A stretch of DNA of 64,000 bases, taken from contig VLTN01000066.1 in NCBI GenBank assembly GCA_008330645.1, positions 1-64,000 on the forward strand, in the 5' to 3' direction. This DNA is from Cafeteria roenbergensis (taxonomy: Eukaryota; Sar; Bigyra; Bicosoecida; Cafeteriaceae). The notes under the pieces are model-generated. The model did no database searches, was not told the DNA's origin, and saw nothing but the letters and a program-made list of their open reading frames with translations. Shown here piece after piece: positions 1 to 11,350 of the stretch. Position 1 is the first letter of the stretch. Each line of letters starts with the position of its first letter. The translations under genes were made by a program, and so were the position numbers.

Positions 1-1112
1 GAGGAGGACGAGGACGAGGACGGCGACGAGGACGGTGACATCGTCAACGTTGATTTCGGGCTGTTTGACCCGCAGGAGATCGACTTCCTTTCGCTCAAGC
101 GGTTCCTCAAGGGACTGCTCCCAGGCAACGACGACAAGTTCGCCGTGGGCGCCTCGGCCTTGTCTGAAGCCATCATCCAGCAGCCCCAGGTTGGGACCAT
201 GGTCAAGGTTGGCGACGATGTGGACGTGTGGGCCTTCGCGACGATGCTGCCTTGGGGCCCGCTGGACGAGTCGCCGTACCGCAAGGAAATTGCCCGATTC
301 CTGCTGGCCAAGTGCCCCGACCTGGCCGCAACGTCGTCGGACATTGAGGGGAAGACCGTGAAGGCCCAGCTTGAGCGCTTCCTCGACGGCAGCGCCGGCC
401 CGGCTTCCATCCTGCTCTCTGAGCGCATGGTCAACTTTCCTCCGGAGCTCGCCCCCGCCATCTTCGAGTCGCTGCTCGAGGACGTCAACTGGGCCCGTGA
501 CCAGCGCAGGGCTGCCGCCCAGTCCGGCTCCACGCCCGCCGGGGCCGATCCCCAGTGGGTGCTTTGCCTCGCCCCCTGCTACGTGGACGACCGCACTGAG
601 CAGGGTGAGCCGCCGCCCCGCAACCCCGCGCCGAAGCGCTCGCCTCAGCCATGTCCGCGCCCGCCGCTGCCCCCTCGACCCGCCGCTGCCCCCTCGACCC
701 GCCGCTGCCCCCTCGAACCGCCGCAGTCCACCACCTTCACTTCGAGGACGAGCTGCTGCACGCCTCTGCGGTGCTTTCGTTCGACGTCCGCGGCCCCACT
801 GCGGAGGCGCCTGCTGCGTCCGCGGCAGCTGCTGCTGGCAGCGCTGCTGCAGCGTCCTCGGGTGACGCCGAGGACAGCGACGAAGACGCCGGCATGTCCT
901 CCACGCCCAACTCCGTGCAGCAGCTTCGGCGCGTATTCGTGTTTCCGGCCGAGGCGCTTCGCGCTGCTGTGACTGGAATGGCGTCCATGGTCGTCAGCGC
1001 GCGGGAGATGGAAGCCCCGGCCAAGGAGGCAGCCAAGGGCGCAGCGGCACCTGCCAAGGCGGCTGGCAAGGGCGGCAAGCGCGCGCAGAAGCGCCGTGCC
1101 GGTAGCAAGTAG
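1..1112 (+). CDS. BCCIP: BCCIP/BCP1 family protein, 5' partial, two exons
   Basis: Exons 1-604 and 727-1112 are joined by an intron with donor GTGAGC and acceptor CCGCAG; the split codon is restored as Val. The window starts inside the coding region, so the N-terminus is missing. The protein opens with an acidic run, then shows the family core: FDPQEIDFLSLKRFL, VGTMVKV, the SERMVNFPPELAP segment and, in exon 2, HFEDELLHASAVLSFDV, which matches the last conserved strand of the family. The tail is Ala/Lys-rich and basic. In yeast BCP1 is a nuclear chaperone and transport factor for Rpl23 and Mss4; animal BCCIP binds BRCA2 and p21. That role here is inferred from family. It ends 191 bases from the convergent RhoGDI gene. 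Confidence 0.82.
662..719 (+). repeat. 19-nt tandem repeat, three copies, inside the BCCIP intron
   Basis: Three consecutive copies of a C-rich 19-mer (CGCCGCTGCCCCCTCGACC, last copy slightly changed) fill half of the 122-base intron and abut its acceptor. They are pyrimidine-rich and may serve as an extended polypyrimidine tract; this is inference. Confidence 0.85.
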
Positions 1113-1303
1113 GCGGCCCCTTGCCGAGCAGCTGGCTTGTGGAGTTCATGGGGCCTGTTCTGCCGTGGCGTGTGTGGAGAGCGATGGAACCAAGCATGCT
1201 CAGCAGCGCCGTTCGCGCGAGCCCGAAGCAGCATGTTCGTTCGTTCGGAGGAGGAGGACGAGGAGGAATGCCACAAGCCAAACCCCCGCGCATCGCTGCT
1301 CCA

Positions 1304-2491
1304 TCACTCGCCATCCTTAACCACGGCCGGGTGGTCCCAGTCCCACTTTCTGCCGATGACGAAGCGGTATGTGAATGCCAAGTGCTGGTTCCCGGCGTCG
1401 TCCACGAACTGCGGAGCGGACAGGAAGTGCCGGCGCCGGCGCCAGCCCCGAGCAAGCGAGCATGGGCGTCGCCAAGAGCGTGCCATCGAGCAACACAAGT
1501 CGCTCAACGAGCGACTTGCCCAGGGACAAGCTCGGTCGGCGGGGGCGCTGACCTTGATGCCTCACCTCGCAATCAGCAATGTATGTTCCCCTTGCAAAAA
1601 TGTGGCCTGGGTACTGCGTCGGCGGGGCCGCGTAGACTTGCTCGGCCGCCTTCGGTGCGTATGACCCAAGCATGAGGGTTGCTCGCTCCACTGCGGGCAG
1701 CGATGGCAGGTTTGCTGGCATGCGCCGTGGTAGGAACTACAGCAAACGCGCAGCCGTCGGGGTGCTGGCTGCAGCGCGCCAAGACGGCAGACAAGTGGCG
1801 CGAGAGCATGAGCAAAACGCCGGCCAGACTCACATTGGATCCCGCTTGTGGCTCCGCGGATTCGCATTTTGAGCTTGAGCCCGTGCACGATCTGCCCCCT
1901 CACCCGGAAGCGGATGCTGACGCGGCGCCACCCGCCGCCTTTGACTGTGAGCGGGGCCGCTGCGGCCGCTTCCGCCGCCGATCCACCCAGCGCCACGCTC
2001 AGGGTTGGGCCGGCGTCCTCGCTCGCCGCACCGGGCCCCGCCCCGTGTTCAAGCCTGAGCTCCAAGATCTCGACCACCAGGGGAGCCCCCGGCCCGGAGC
2101 TGGCGTCTGGTCCAAGCAGCGCCTCCTTGTAGCGCTTCATGCTCTCGTCATCCTCAGGGTGGCCCTTGCCAGCATCTCGCACCTCGGATATGTCGGCAGC
2201 TGGTGGGGCAACGTACCCGTCGTCGTCGTCGTCGTCAGCGTCGTCAGCGTCGGCCTCTGGTGGCGTTGCTGCACTCGCTGCCGCGTTTGCAGCAGCTTCC
2301 GCGCGCGGGTCAGATTCCTGGGACGATTGCCCCCCAGCCCCTGCTGCAGCCGCCGGGGGGGTGTCCCTCGACTCCTCTGGACCACTCATCCCGCGACCGC
2401 CCGCCGGCTCGGCGCTGGCAAGAGCAATGCCGGCCGTTGCAGCTGGACACGACTCCGGCTGCGCTCCGTCGGTGGGGGCCGCATCGGCCAT
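1304..2491 (-). CDS. RhoGDI: Rho GDP-dissociation inhibitor (RhoGDI), three exons
   Basis: Exons on the minus strand are 2491-1834, 1690-1566 and 1408-1304, with donors GTGAGT and GTGAGG and acceptors CGCAG; phases fit and give 295 aa. The first about 120 residues are acidic and Ala-rich with an Asp run. The core has DDESMKRYKEALLG, matching the regulatory arm of RhoGDI, then the beta-sandwich: VEILELRLE, RVSIRFRVRGQIVHGLKLKMR, MLGSYAPKAAEQ and, in the last exon, a strand rich in aromatic residues ending FVIGRKWDWD. RhoGDI holds prenylated Rho/Rac GTPases in the cytosol in the GDP form. The start at 2491 (MADAAPTDG) is the first ATG of the open frame; a second Met about 33 codons later is possible. 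Tail-to-tail with BCCIP, head-to-head with UBXN11. Confidence 0.88.
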
Positions 2492-2685
2492 TTCGCCACG
2501 GGAGGATGTGCCCTGACTGCACCAGCAAGGCTTTGTTGGAGGGGGCCCACCCTCAACGCGCTGTTTGGAGCAGAGAGTGACGGGAGAACCGGCGAATGGC
2601 GGCTTCGCTCTGCACCAGCCCGTTTCAGCCCAGGCTGCGAGACGCCGCCACACGCAGAGGCGTGGTCACGCCCTCTGGCCCGAAC
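2492..2685. promoter_or_regulatory. Shared divergent promoter region of RhoGDI and UBXN11
   Basis: Only 194 bases separate the two start codons, which face away from each other, so both promoters and 5' leaders must lie here. I see no TATA box or other clear motif. Confidence 0.5.
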
Positions 2686-4779
2686 ATGGCATCAGACGAT
2701 GTGAAAAACAAAGCTGCGGCAGCCAGGGCAAGGATGAACATTCCCAGGTATCGACGGGAAACGTGAGCTTGTGTGTAAACGGCCGGGGAGCCCAGTTGCG
2801 GCGCGGGCAGCGCCCAGCGCAAGCGCCACGCGCCACGAAGCTCCCCGTCTCGTTGCCTATCGTTACCTCAGACCCGAGGCGGCCATTTCTCGGATCACTG
2901 GAGGCGTGGCTGGAGCAGGCGACGGCGATGAGTTCGAGCGGCGGGCGTTTGCAAGCATCCTGGGCGGAATCTCGCGCCCTGGGGCGCGGGGTGGCGGGGT
3001 GGCATCGTCCCTTGCACCCACGGCGGGGAGGCCGAGCCGTCCGGGCGTGGGACCACCGCTCTCGAAAGCTGCGCATCGGCCGGCGGTCGCGCGCGTTGCA
3101 GGAGACTCGAGCTCTTCCGAGCTGCAAGCCCAGCGCGAGCTGGCGACTGCTCTGACGGAGCGTCTTCGGGTTGTCGAAAGCAGCCAGCGGAAGCTTCGGT
3201 GAGTTGAGTGGCTGCTGCTGCGTGATGCGCGGCGGCCTCAGCGGCGCGACCCCCGGGGCCAAGCTCGTGCGACCTGGCCCACACAAACAGCTCGAGGTCT
3301 GTCGCTGGCTCGTGCTGATCCGCAGGTCTGAGTTGGCTGCGAAAGACTCAGAGTTGCTAGGGCTGCGCAGGGAGGTGGCCGAGCTTCGAGCGGCACAGGA
3401 GCGGGCAAGGTTGTCAGGCGACGAGCTGGGTTCGGCGCAGGAGGAGAGCGCAAGCCTGAGACGGGAACGCAACGCTCTGCAGAAGCAAGTGAGGCTCGCG
3501 TTCGGTGCTGTTCGCTGTTCGCTGTTCGCTGGTTGCTGGTTGCTGATGAGCGCGACTGGCCATGGCGCTGTGATGGCCGTGCTGTCCGGTGCAGGTGGCT
3601 GACATGGAGGCCTTTCTCAACGAGTACGGCCTGGTCTGGGTGGGTTCAGACGGGAACGGAGGCACCAGGCCTGGAGAGGCATCGACGCCAACCTCGTACA
3701 CGGGCTTCGACCTCGCGTTGGACTTTGGTGTTCTCGCGGCTCGGGTCCGCGAGCTGAATGCGCTGGCTGGCGGAGAAGGAGCCAAGAAGGTGGTGACGCG
3801 TGGGGGCGTCTCTCGCCTCGAGGAGGCCGAATCGGTGCCCCTTACCGTTTGGAAGGACGGCCTCATGCTGTGGCGCGGCCCCTTCAGGCCGGTGGCCAGC
3901 GAGGAGGCCCAGGCGTTCCTCCGCGACGTGCTGGACGGGTTTTTCCCCTCGGAGCTCAAAGAGCGGTACGCGGACGGTGTCCTGTTCAAGCTCATTGACA
4001 AGTCGTCCCTGACGTTTGCAGAGGACAAGGCGGCATCGGGTGGGGCCGCGCCTCCCAGCGGCGGATTTGCAGGGCGAGGGCGCGCGATGGGATCCCGCCC
4101 CTCTGGGGCGGCCTCCGGGGCGCAAGGCGGTGATTCTGAGCAACAGGCCGGGTCCAACCTGCTTGCTGCAGCTTCGGCTGCCGACCGCCCCGGCGTTGCC
4201 AAGATGACGACGCTGGCAGACGTCGGGGAGGCCCACTTGAGCCTTGCGGGACCAATGGGCAAAGAGGCGTTCCTAGCGCAGATGCCTGCCTCGGTTGTTC
4301 GCTCTGGGCGCGTGATCAAGGTTCGAGAGGGCTTGGGCGACCTCATGGGCGCCTCGAGCGCCGCAGAGCGGCCTGACGTAGTGATAGCCAGAACCCCGGT
4401 GGTCGAAGCCTTGCGCGGGACAACCGGCTCAGATGATGGTTCTTCATCCGGTGACACCCATGCCTTGATGAGCTCGACTTTCCGGCCTGCGCCTTTGGCG
4501 TCAGAGGGTCAAGATGCAGCCCTGTCGTCGGACGATAAGGTGACGACATTGGTCATTCGCTCAGACTCTGGCCGGCAAACCCTTGTGGTGAAGTTGAGGT
4601 ACGACGACACTGTCGGAGACCTTCGAGCCTACGTCGACAGATACCGCGCCAAGAGCAGCTCCTACGACCTCGTCACGGCCTTCCCTCGCCGCGCGTACAC
4701 CGATGCATCACAGACACTGCAGGACGCCGGGCTAGTTCCCAACGCCAAGCTAATGATCCAGACAAGGTCTCGAGAGTGA
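2686..4779 (+). CDS. UBXN11: UBX domain protein 11 (SEP + UBX), four exons
   Basis: Exons 2686-2762, 2872-3198, 3326-3488 and 3595-4779 give 583 aa; every intron has GTGAG at its 5' end and CAG at its 3' end, and phases agree. Residues about 110-190 form a charged coiled coil (many E/R/Q/L, ending ALQKQ). Exon 4 holds the UBXN11-specific core: FDLALDFGVL, PLTVWKDGLMLWRGPF, then the SEP domain from DVLDGFFPSELKERYADG (about residue 302), and a C-terminal UBX domain (about 505-583) with TLVIRSDSGRQTLVV and ASQTLQDAGLVPNAKL. UBX proteins recruit p97/CDC48; UBXN11 (Socius) of animals binds Rnd-type Rho GTPases. Adaptor function here is inferred from domain order, which matches that family end to end. 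The first exon is the least certain part. Confidence 0.88.
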
Positions 4780-5218
4780 ATGCGACCGCAAGCTTTGCGC
4801 GCCTTCGCAGCCCCAATTTGTGGAGCCCGTCGGGAACGGCGCTCGGCCGCAAAACCGCGCCCACTCGAGTCACCGTGCCGCCGCCGAGCCATTTCCCTCG
4901 CCCCACACACCTCTGCAGAAATTGTCGGGGGCACCAGCGCGCGGATGGCCGACTTGCACTTGACGCCAGCGCCCGCCTCGACGCGAGCCCCACCGGGGCT
5001 TCCAACGCTCCCCAACCCTAAGCAGGGGCAAACGCTCTCCCACGCAAAGCGAACCGAAGAGAACGCGCCGCTGCCGGGCTCTCGGCGCTCCCCGGGCCGC
5101 ATGGCGCCGTGCGGTTCCCGGCTGCGACAGGCCGAGGCAACCTGCGACCCCCAAGCCCAGGCAGAGCCGGCCCGCTTCGGGCGTTTCAAACCGAAGAAGG
5201 CACTCCAGCTTTGGCAGG
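4780..5218. other. Intergenic, UBXN11 3' side and CPS promoter
   Basis: 439 bases between two genes on the same strand. It must hold the UBXN11 terminator and the CPS promoter and leader. It is GC-rich; I see no open frame with a recognisable product and no clear motif. Confidence 0.6.
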
Positions 5219-8200
5219 ATGGCTGCTGTCAGGTCCGCAATGGCCGCCCGCGCCGCCAGCAGGGCGGTGACCCGCGGAGCGCAGTTCTCCGCGGTGTGCC
5301 GGGTGGCGGGCGATCCGGTCTCCGGCACCTTCCCCGTGCGGGTGCAGGCCTTCGGCCGCAGCCTGCGCGGACAGCTCAGGCTTTTCTCGTCCGCAGCTGC
5401 CAAGGACGCGGGAGCCGAGGTGTTCGACCACCCGGACGTGAGCTTACCACCCCACGCCCCCACACCCCAGCCTAGCGCCACGGGAGCCGCACTTTGTGGG
5501 CGCGTGCCGGACGCATGACGGACTGCGTGGTGACCCACGGGTCGCGGCTCTCTTTGCTCGGCCCGCAAGTTGCAGCCGCCCTGCCGGCTCCGGCACGGTC
5601 GCGGCTCGCTTGCTGGCGCTGGCCGCCTCATCCCGCGCGCGTGCTGGTTGGTGCCTGTTCCACCCGGGTGCCGACCAGGCCGCAGATGCGTCCGGCGCAT
5701 TCATTCTCGCCAAACTTCAATCTTGCTGACTGGCACGGCATGACTGTTTGACCCGCGCGTTTCCACCTGCCGGTCTCCGCAGGCCAGGAAGGCTGTGCTT
5801 GTTCTGGAGGACGGGACGAAGCTCGAGGGAGTCTCCTTCGGAGCGCCCGTTGGAATCCACGGCGAGGTCGTGTTCACGACTGGCATGGTCGGCTACCCCG
5901 AGTCGCTGACTGACCCGTCGTACCGTGGCCAGATCCTCGTCAGCACATACCCGCTCGCCGGCAACTACGGTGTCCCTGACACTGCGGCCACGGACGCCAC
6001 CGGCCTCAGCAAGTTCCACGAGAGCAGCCGCATTCAGGCTTCGGGATTCATCTGCCAGGACTACTCTTACACGCACAGCCACTGGAACGCCAAGACCTCG
6101 CTCGCGAAGTGGCTTCGCGACGAGGGAGTGCCAGGCATCCACGGTGAGTGCTGCCGCGTGGCTGGCGCGTTCGTTCTCTGACACGGCGTGCCCGCGTCAC
6201 GTCAACCCGCGATTGCTTGCGACTTCCCTTGCCGTTGCCTGATGCAGGCATCGACACCCGGGCGCTGACGAAGAAGATTCGGGCTCACGGGGCCATGCTG
6301 GGCCGCATTGAGATCGAGGGCGAGGCCATGAGCGACGCAGCTCGCGTTGCCGCCACCGAGGGCGTTGGCGCCACGGAGGCGTCTGCTGCTGGCGCCGGGA
6401 AGCCCTTCCCTGACCCCAACCTGCGCAACCTGGTTGCCGAGGTGTCCATCAAGGAGCCCAAGGTGTACGGAGAGGGCAACGGGCTGCGCATCCTCGCCGT
6501 GGACTGCGGGATGAAGAACAACATGATTCGCACCATGGTCGGCATGGGGGCCGAGGTCAAGGTCGTGCCCTGGGACTGGGACCTTGCGTCAGAGATCAAG
6601 GCGGGCAGCGTGGACGGCCTGTTCATCTCCAACGGACCCGGCGACCCGGCGGTTCTCACGTGAGTCGTTTGCGTCGCGGGCGCTGCGCGCTGCGTCGTCG
6701 TCCTTCCGTTGCTTCAAAACACGGACGCGCTTGTATAAGCATCGGGATGTGGCCAACCCTCAGCCCTCCTGATGAAACAACCAGGCGAACATCGAATTCT
6801 GCGCGACAGGGCCTGGACCTGGGCGGGCCGCTTGCGACCCGAAGCGGCGAGCCCCTCGCGCCCCCTTGGGCTCGCCGCGATCCCAGGCCCTTGCATTGCT
6901 CGGCGCAACAGTTTGCATTCTGTTCCGTACCAGCTGCTGCTTGCCCCGCTTGCCCTGGCACGCCAGCGCTCGCTTCTGGGATCCGCTCCGCCCTGTTTTC
7001 GCCTCGCGCTGCAGGCCCCTCATCGACAACGTGCGCACGGTGCTCGAGCTCCCAGAGGAGGAGATGGTGCCCATCTTCGGCATCTGCCTTGGCAACCAGG
7101 TGACTGGCCTGGCCGCGGGCTGCTCAAGCTACAAGCTGCCGTTCGGCAACCGCGGCCAGAACCAGCCGGTAGTCAACCTCCTCACCGGCAGCGCGTTCAT
7201 CACCCCGCAGAACCACGGTGAGCTTTGAGCGAGAGGGCCTATGCTGCGCAAAAAAATGCTTCTGCCACGAGAGCCGCGTGCGCCCCCCCTGGGGGCGACG
7301 GAGACGGCGCCCCCTCTCGCTTCCCCCTCCCACGTCTGCCTCTCTTGCCTCTGCCGTACTGGTCCCCATGGCGCAGGTTACGCCATTGACCCGAAGAGCC
7401 TTGCCGAGGGCTGGCAGCCGCTGTTCGAGAACGTCAACGACGGGACCAACGAGGGCATCATGCACACGTCCAAGCCCTTCTTCACCGCCCAGTTCCATCC
7501 CGAGGCCAAGGGCGGTCCCGTGGACACTGCCTTCCTCTTTGACGTCTTCCTCAAGTCCGTCGGACAGGCCAAGGCCGGGAACAAGGGCCCCATCAGCATG
7601 CCCAAGCCTGTGCCTCACGACCGCCCCAAGGTTCGCAAGGTGCTGCTGCTCGGCTCCGGCGGCCTTTCCATTGGCCAGGCCGGCGAGTTCGACTACTCCG
7701 GTGCGCAGGCCATCAAGGCCCTGAAGGAGGAGGGCATCGAGGTGGTGCTCATGAACCCGAACATCGCGTCCGTGCAGACCAACCTGACCGGCACCACCGC
7801 CAACGGCCAGGCTGACGAGGTGTACTTCCTCCCCGTCACGCCCGACTTCATCGAGATGGTGATCAAGCGCGAGAGGCCGGACGGCATCATGATCTCCATG
7901 GGAGGCCAGACCGCCCTCAACTGCGGCGTGGAGCTCGACAAGAACGGCGTGCTCGAGAAGTACGGCGTGCGCGTGCTCGGCACCTCGGTCCAGGCCATCA
8001 AGAACACGGAAGACCGCGACATCTTCGCCTCCAAGCTCAAGGAGATCGGCGAGAAGCTCGCGCCGTCCGTGGCCACCGACAACATCGAGGATGCTGTCAA
8101 GGCGGCGGAGGGCATCGGCTACCCCGTGATGATCCGCTCGGCGTACGCGCTCGGCGGCCTCGGCTCCGGCATCTGCACCGACGAGGAGCACCTGCGCGAA

Positions 8201-11044
8201 ATGGCCAGCAAGGCCCTCGCGGTGGCGCCGCAGATCCTCGTCGAGAAGAGCCTCAAGGGCTGGAAGGAGGTGGAGTACGAGGTGGTGCGCGACGCCGCCG
8301 ACAACTGCATCACCGTGTGCAACATGGAGAACTTCGACCCGCTCGGCGTGCACACCGGCGACTCCATCGTCATCGCGCCCTCCCAGACGCTGTCCAACGA
8401 GGAGTACCACATGCTCCGTGAAACCGCCATCAAGGTGGTGAGGCACTGCGGCATCGTGGGCGAGTGCAACATCCAGTACGCCCTGGACCCGCACTCCCTC
8501 GACTACTGCATCATCGAGGTGAACGCGCGCCTCTCGCGCTCCTCCGCCCTGGCATCCAAGGCCACCGGGTACCCGCTTGCCGCCGTCGCCGCCCGCCTGG
8601 CCCTCGGCGTCACTCTCCCCGAGATCAAGAACGCCGTGACCAAGGTCACCTCGGCCTGCTTCGAGCCGTCCCTCGACTATGTTGTCACCAAGATCCCTCG
8701 GTGGGACCTGGCCAAGTTCGCCGGCGTGAACCAGGAGATCGGCTCGGCGATGAAGAGTGTGGGCGAGGTCATGGCCATCGGCCGCAGCTTCGAGGAGTCC
8801 TTCCAGAAGGCGATGCGCATGGTGGACCCCGGAATCGAGGGCTTCGAGCCGCGCGGCGACTACTCCAACCCGGAGGCGCTCCTCCGCGAGCTCACTCGCC
8901 CGACGGACAAGCGCCCGGCGGCGATCGCGTGGGCCCTGCAGCACGGCACCCACACCATGGAGGAGGTGCACGACCTGTCCAAGATCGACAGGTGGTTCCT
9001 CGCGCGCCTGAAGCGCATGCACGATGCCGGAGTGGTCGCCCGCCAGGCCGTCTCGCGCGCTCGCACCGAGCTCGGCGAGAGCGCCTCCGCCCTGGAGATC
9101 AGCCGCGCTGCCCTGGCTTCCATCGACAAGGCCGAGATGCGCAAGCTCAAGATGCTCGGCTTCAGCGACAGGCAGATCGCGGGCTTCCTCAAGGAGTCCC
9201 AGGTTGCCAGCGAGGAGGGCGCCGACGACGACAAGGCCTGGGCCTCCTCGGCCATCGCCGCCGCCGAGGCCGGCGTGCAGGAGATGGACGTGCGCACGCG
9301 CCGCAAGGCGCTTGGCGTTGTGCCCGTGGCCAAGCAGATCGACACTCTGGCGGCCGAGTACCCTGCCCAGACCAACTACCTGTACACGACGTACGCCGGC
9401 GACGAGAACGACGTGGAGGCGTCCAAGGACGGCGTGATGGTGCTGGGCTCCGGCACCTACCGCATCGGCTCCTCCGTCGAGTTTGACTGGTGCAGCGTGA
9501 GCGCCATCCGCACCCTGCGCGAGCTGGGCCGCACCACCATCGTCGTCAACTACAACCCCGAGACCGTGTCCACCGACTACGACGAGAGCGACCGCCTCTA
9601 CTTCGAGGAGCTCAGCAAGGAGCGCGTGCTGGACATCTACGAGGCGGAGACGGCCGACGGTATCATCGTGTCCGTTGGTGGCCAGATCCCGAACAACCTG
9701 GCCCTCCCCCTGCACCGCGAGGGCGTCAAGGTGCTCGGCACCAGCCCCGAGATGATCGACTCCGCCGAGGACCGCTTCAAGTTCAGCAGCCTCATGGACT
9801 CCGCCGGCGTGAAGCAGCCCGCGTGGAAGGAGCTGACCACTCTCGCCGACGCCAAGGGCTTCGCCGAGCGCGTCGGCTTCCCCGTGCTCGTGCGCCCGTC
9901 GTACGTGCTCTCGGGCGCCGCCATGTCCGTCGCCCACAACGACGAGGAGCTCGCCCGCATTCTTGCCAACGCTGCCTCTGTGAGCCCGGAGCACCCCGTG
10001 GTCATCACCAAGTTCCACGACGACGCGCTTGAGATCGAGTTCGACGGCGTCGCCAAGGACGGCAAGGTCATCGCCCACGCCATCTCCGAGCACGTGGAGC
10101 AGGCAGGCGTGCACTCCGGCGACGCCACCCTGGTGCTCCCGCCCCAGACCCTCTCCCCCTACTACACCACGCAGGTGCGCGACATCGCTGCCCGCGTCGC
10201 CTCCACGCTCAAGATCACCGGCCCCTTCAACATGCAGCTGCTCGCTGACGGCGCCGACGTTCTCGTGATCGAGTGCAACCTGCGCGCTTCGCGCTCCTTC
10301 CCCTTCGTCTCCAAGACGGTGGGCTCCGACTTCATCGCCGCCGCCACCAAGGCCATGGTCGACGCGGACACTTCCAAGGACGGCCTCCCCGACCTCACCT
10401 GCGGCCCGCGCCCCAGCAACTTTGTCGGCATCAAGTGCCCCATGTTCTCCTTCACCCGCCTTGGAGGTGCTGACCCTGTCCTTGGTGTGGAGATGGCCTC
10501 CACCGGCGAAGTGGCTTGCTTCGGCAAGGACAAGCACGAGGCCTTCCTCAAGTCTCTCATGGCCTCCACCTTCAGCCTCCCCAAGAAGGCCATCCTCGTC
10601 TCCACGCCCGCCAGCGACCACCACAAGCTCGTGCACCCCATCTTCAAGCTGGCCACCCTCGGCTTCAAGATCTACGCCACCGACGACACCCACACCTTCC
10701 TCTCGGAGCACGGCATCGAGTCCACCATGGTGCCTCTACCGTCCAACGCCCAGGACACCAAGTCCCCGCTCATGCAGGCCATCCGCGGCCGTGACGTCGA
10801 CCTCGTCGTGTCCGTGCCTTCTCGCACCGCGACCAACCCCACCGGCGAGTTCATGATGCGCCGTGTGGCCACCGACTACAACGTGCCCCTGCTCACCAAC
10901 CTCAACCTGGTGGTCATGCTCGCGGACGCCCTCGAGAAGCACAGCCAGGAGCCCATGGTGGCCCTCGTGCCCGACAAGCTGGCCGAGTACTACGCCAAGG
11001 AGCGCCCCAGCGACGCCTGGACCGGACCCAAGGAGTTCCACTGA
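5219..11044 (+). CDS. CPS1: Mitochondrial glutamine-dependent carbamoyl-phosphate synthetase (CPS III type), five exons
   Basis: Exons 5219-5437, 5783-6143, 6248-6659, 7015-7217 and 7377-11044 give 1,620 aa. Residues 1-60 look like a mitochondrial transit peptide: no acids early, many Arg/Ala/Ser. Next come the small-subunit-like domain and the class I glutaminase with intact Cys355 (GICLGNQ), His439 and Glu441 (QFHPEA). The region around GNRGQNQPV resembles vertebrate CPS1/CPS III more than cytosolic CAD. Exon 5 carries both ATP-grasp halves ([32 protein letters not shown]) and a C-terminal MGS-like regulatory domain starting near KKAILVSTP. It makes carbamoyl phosphate from glutamine (or ammonia), bicarbonate and 2 ATP. 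The absence of fused DHOase/ATCase and the presequence suggest a urea-cycle or nitrogen-recycling role as described in diatoms, rather than pyrimidine synthesis; this is inference. Confidence 0.95.
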
Positions 11045-11350
11045 ATGCCTGAATGCGCATCCTCCCCCCCCCCCCCTTCCGCGTTCTCGCCCGCCAGCCG
11101 CACTTGCTCGTTCGGCCGGTCGGAGCTGTCCTGTCTCGTGCTTCTCGGCAGTGCAGGCCTTCGGGTCAGCGCCCAGCAGATTTGTCTTGAGTGCGTATGT
11201 ATGCCGGAACGGCCCGCGCGTCCATTGCGTGCGAGCAGCTCCGCGAATCCCAAGCTACTCTCCCGCCCACTGATGCCAATCCCACGCACTCACCCACATT
11301 CACATCTGAATCGCGTCGCCCCCCGGTCAGTCCTGCCGGCTGCGGCGCAA
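11045..11350. other. Convergent 3' intergenic region
   Basis: 306 bases between the stop codons of the CPS gene and the minus-strand PG-repeat gene. It holds a C homopolymer near 11061-11072 and otherwise nothing I recognise; both 3' UTRs must be here. Confidence 0.6.

Noticed and set aside
7124-10711. 1,195-aa open frame on the minus strand opposite the CPS gene
   Set aside because: It mirrors the third-position GC bias of the real CPS exon, is full of His/Val/Gly/Leu typical of antisense shadows, and has no recognisable domain.
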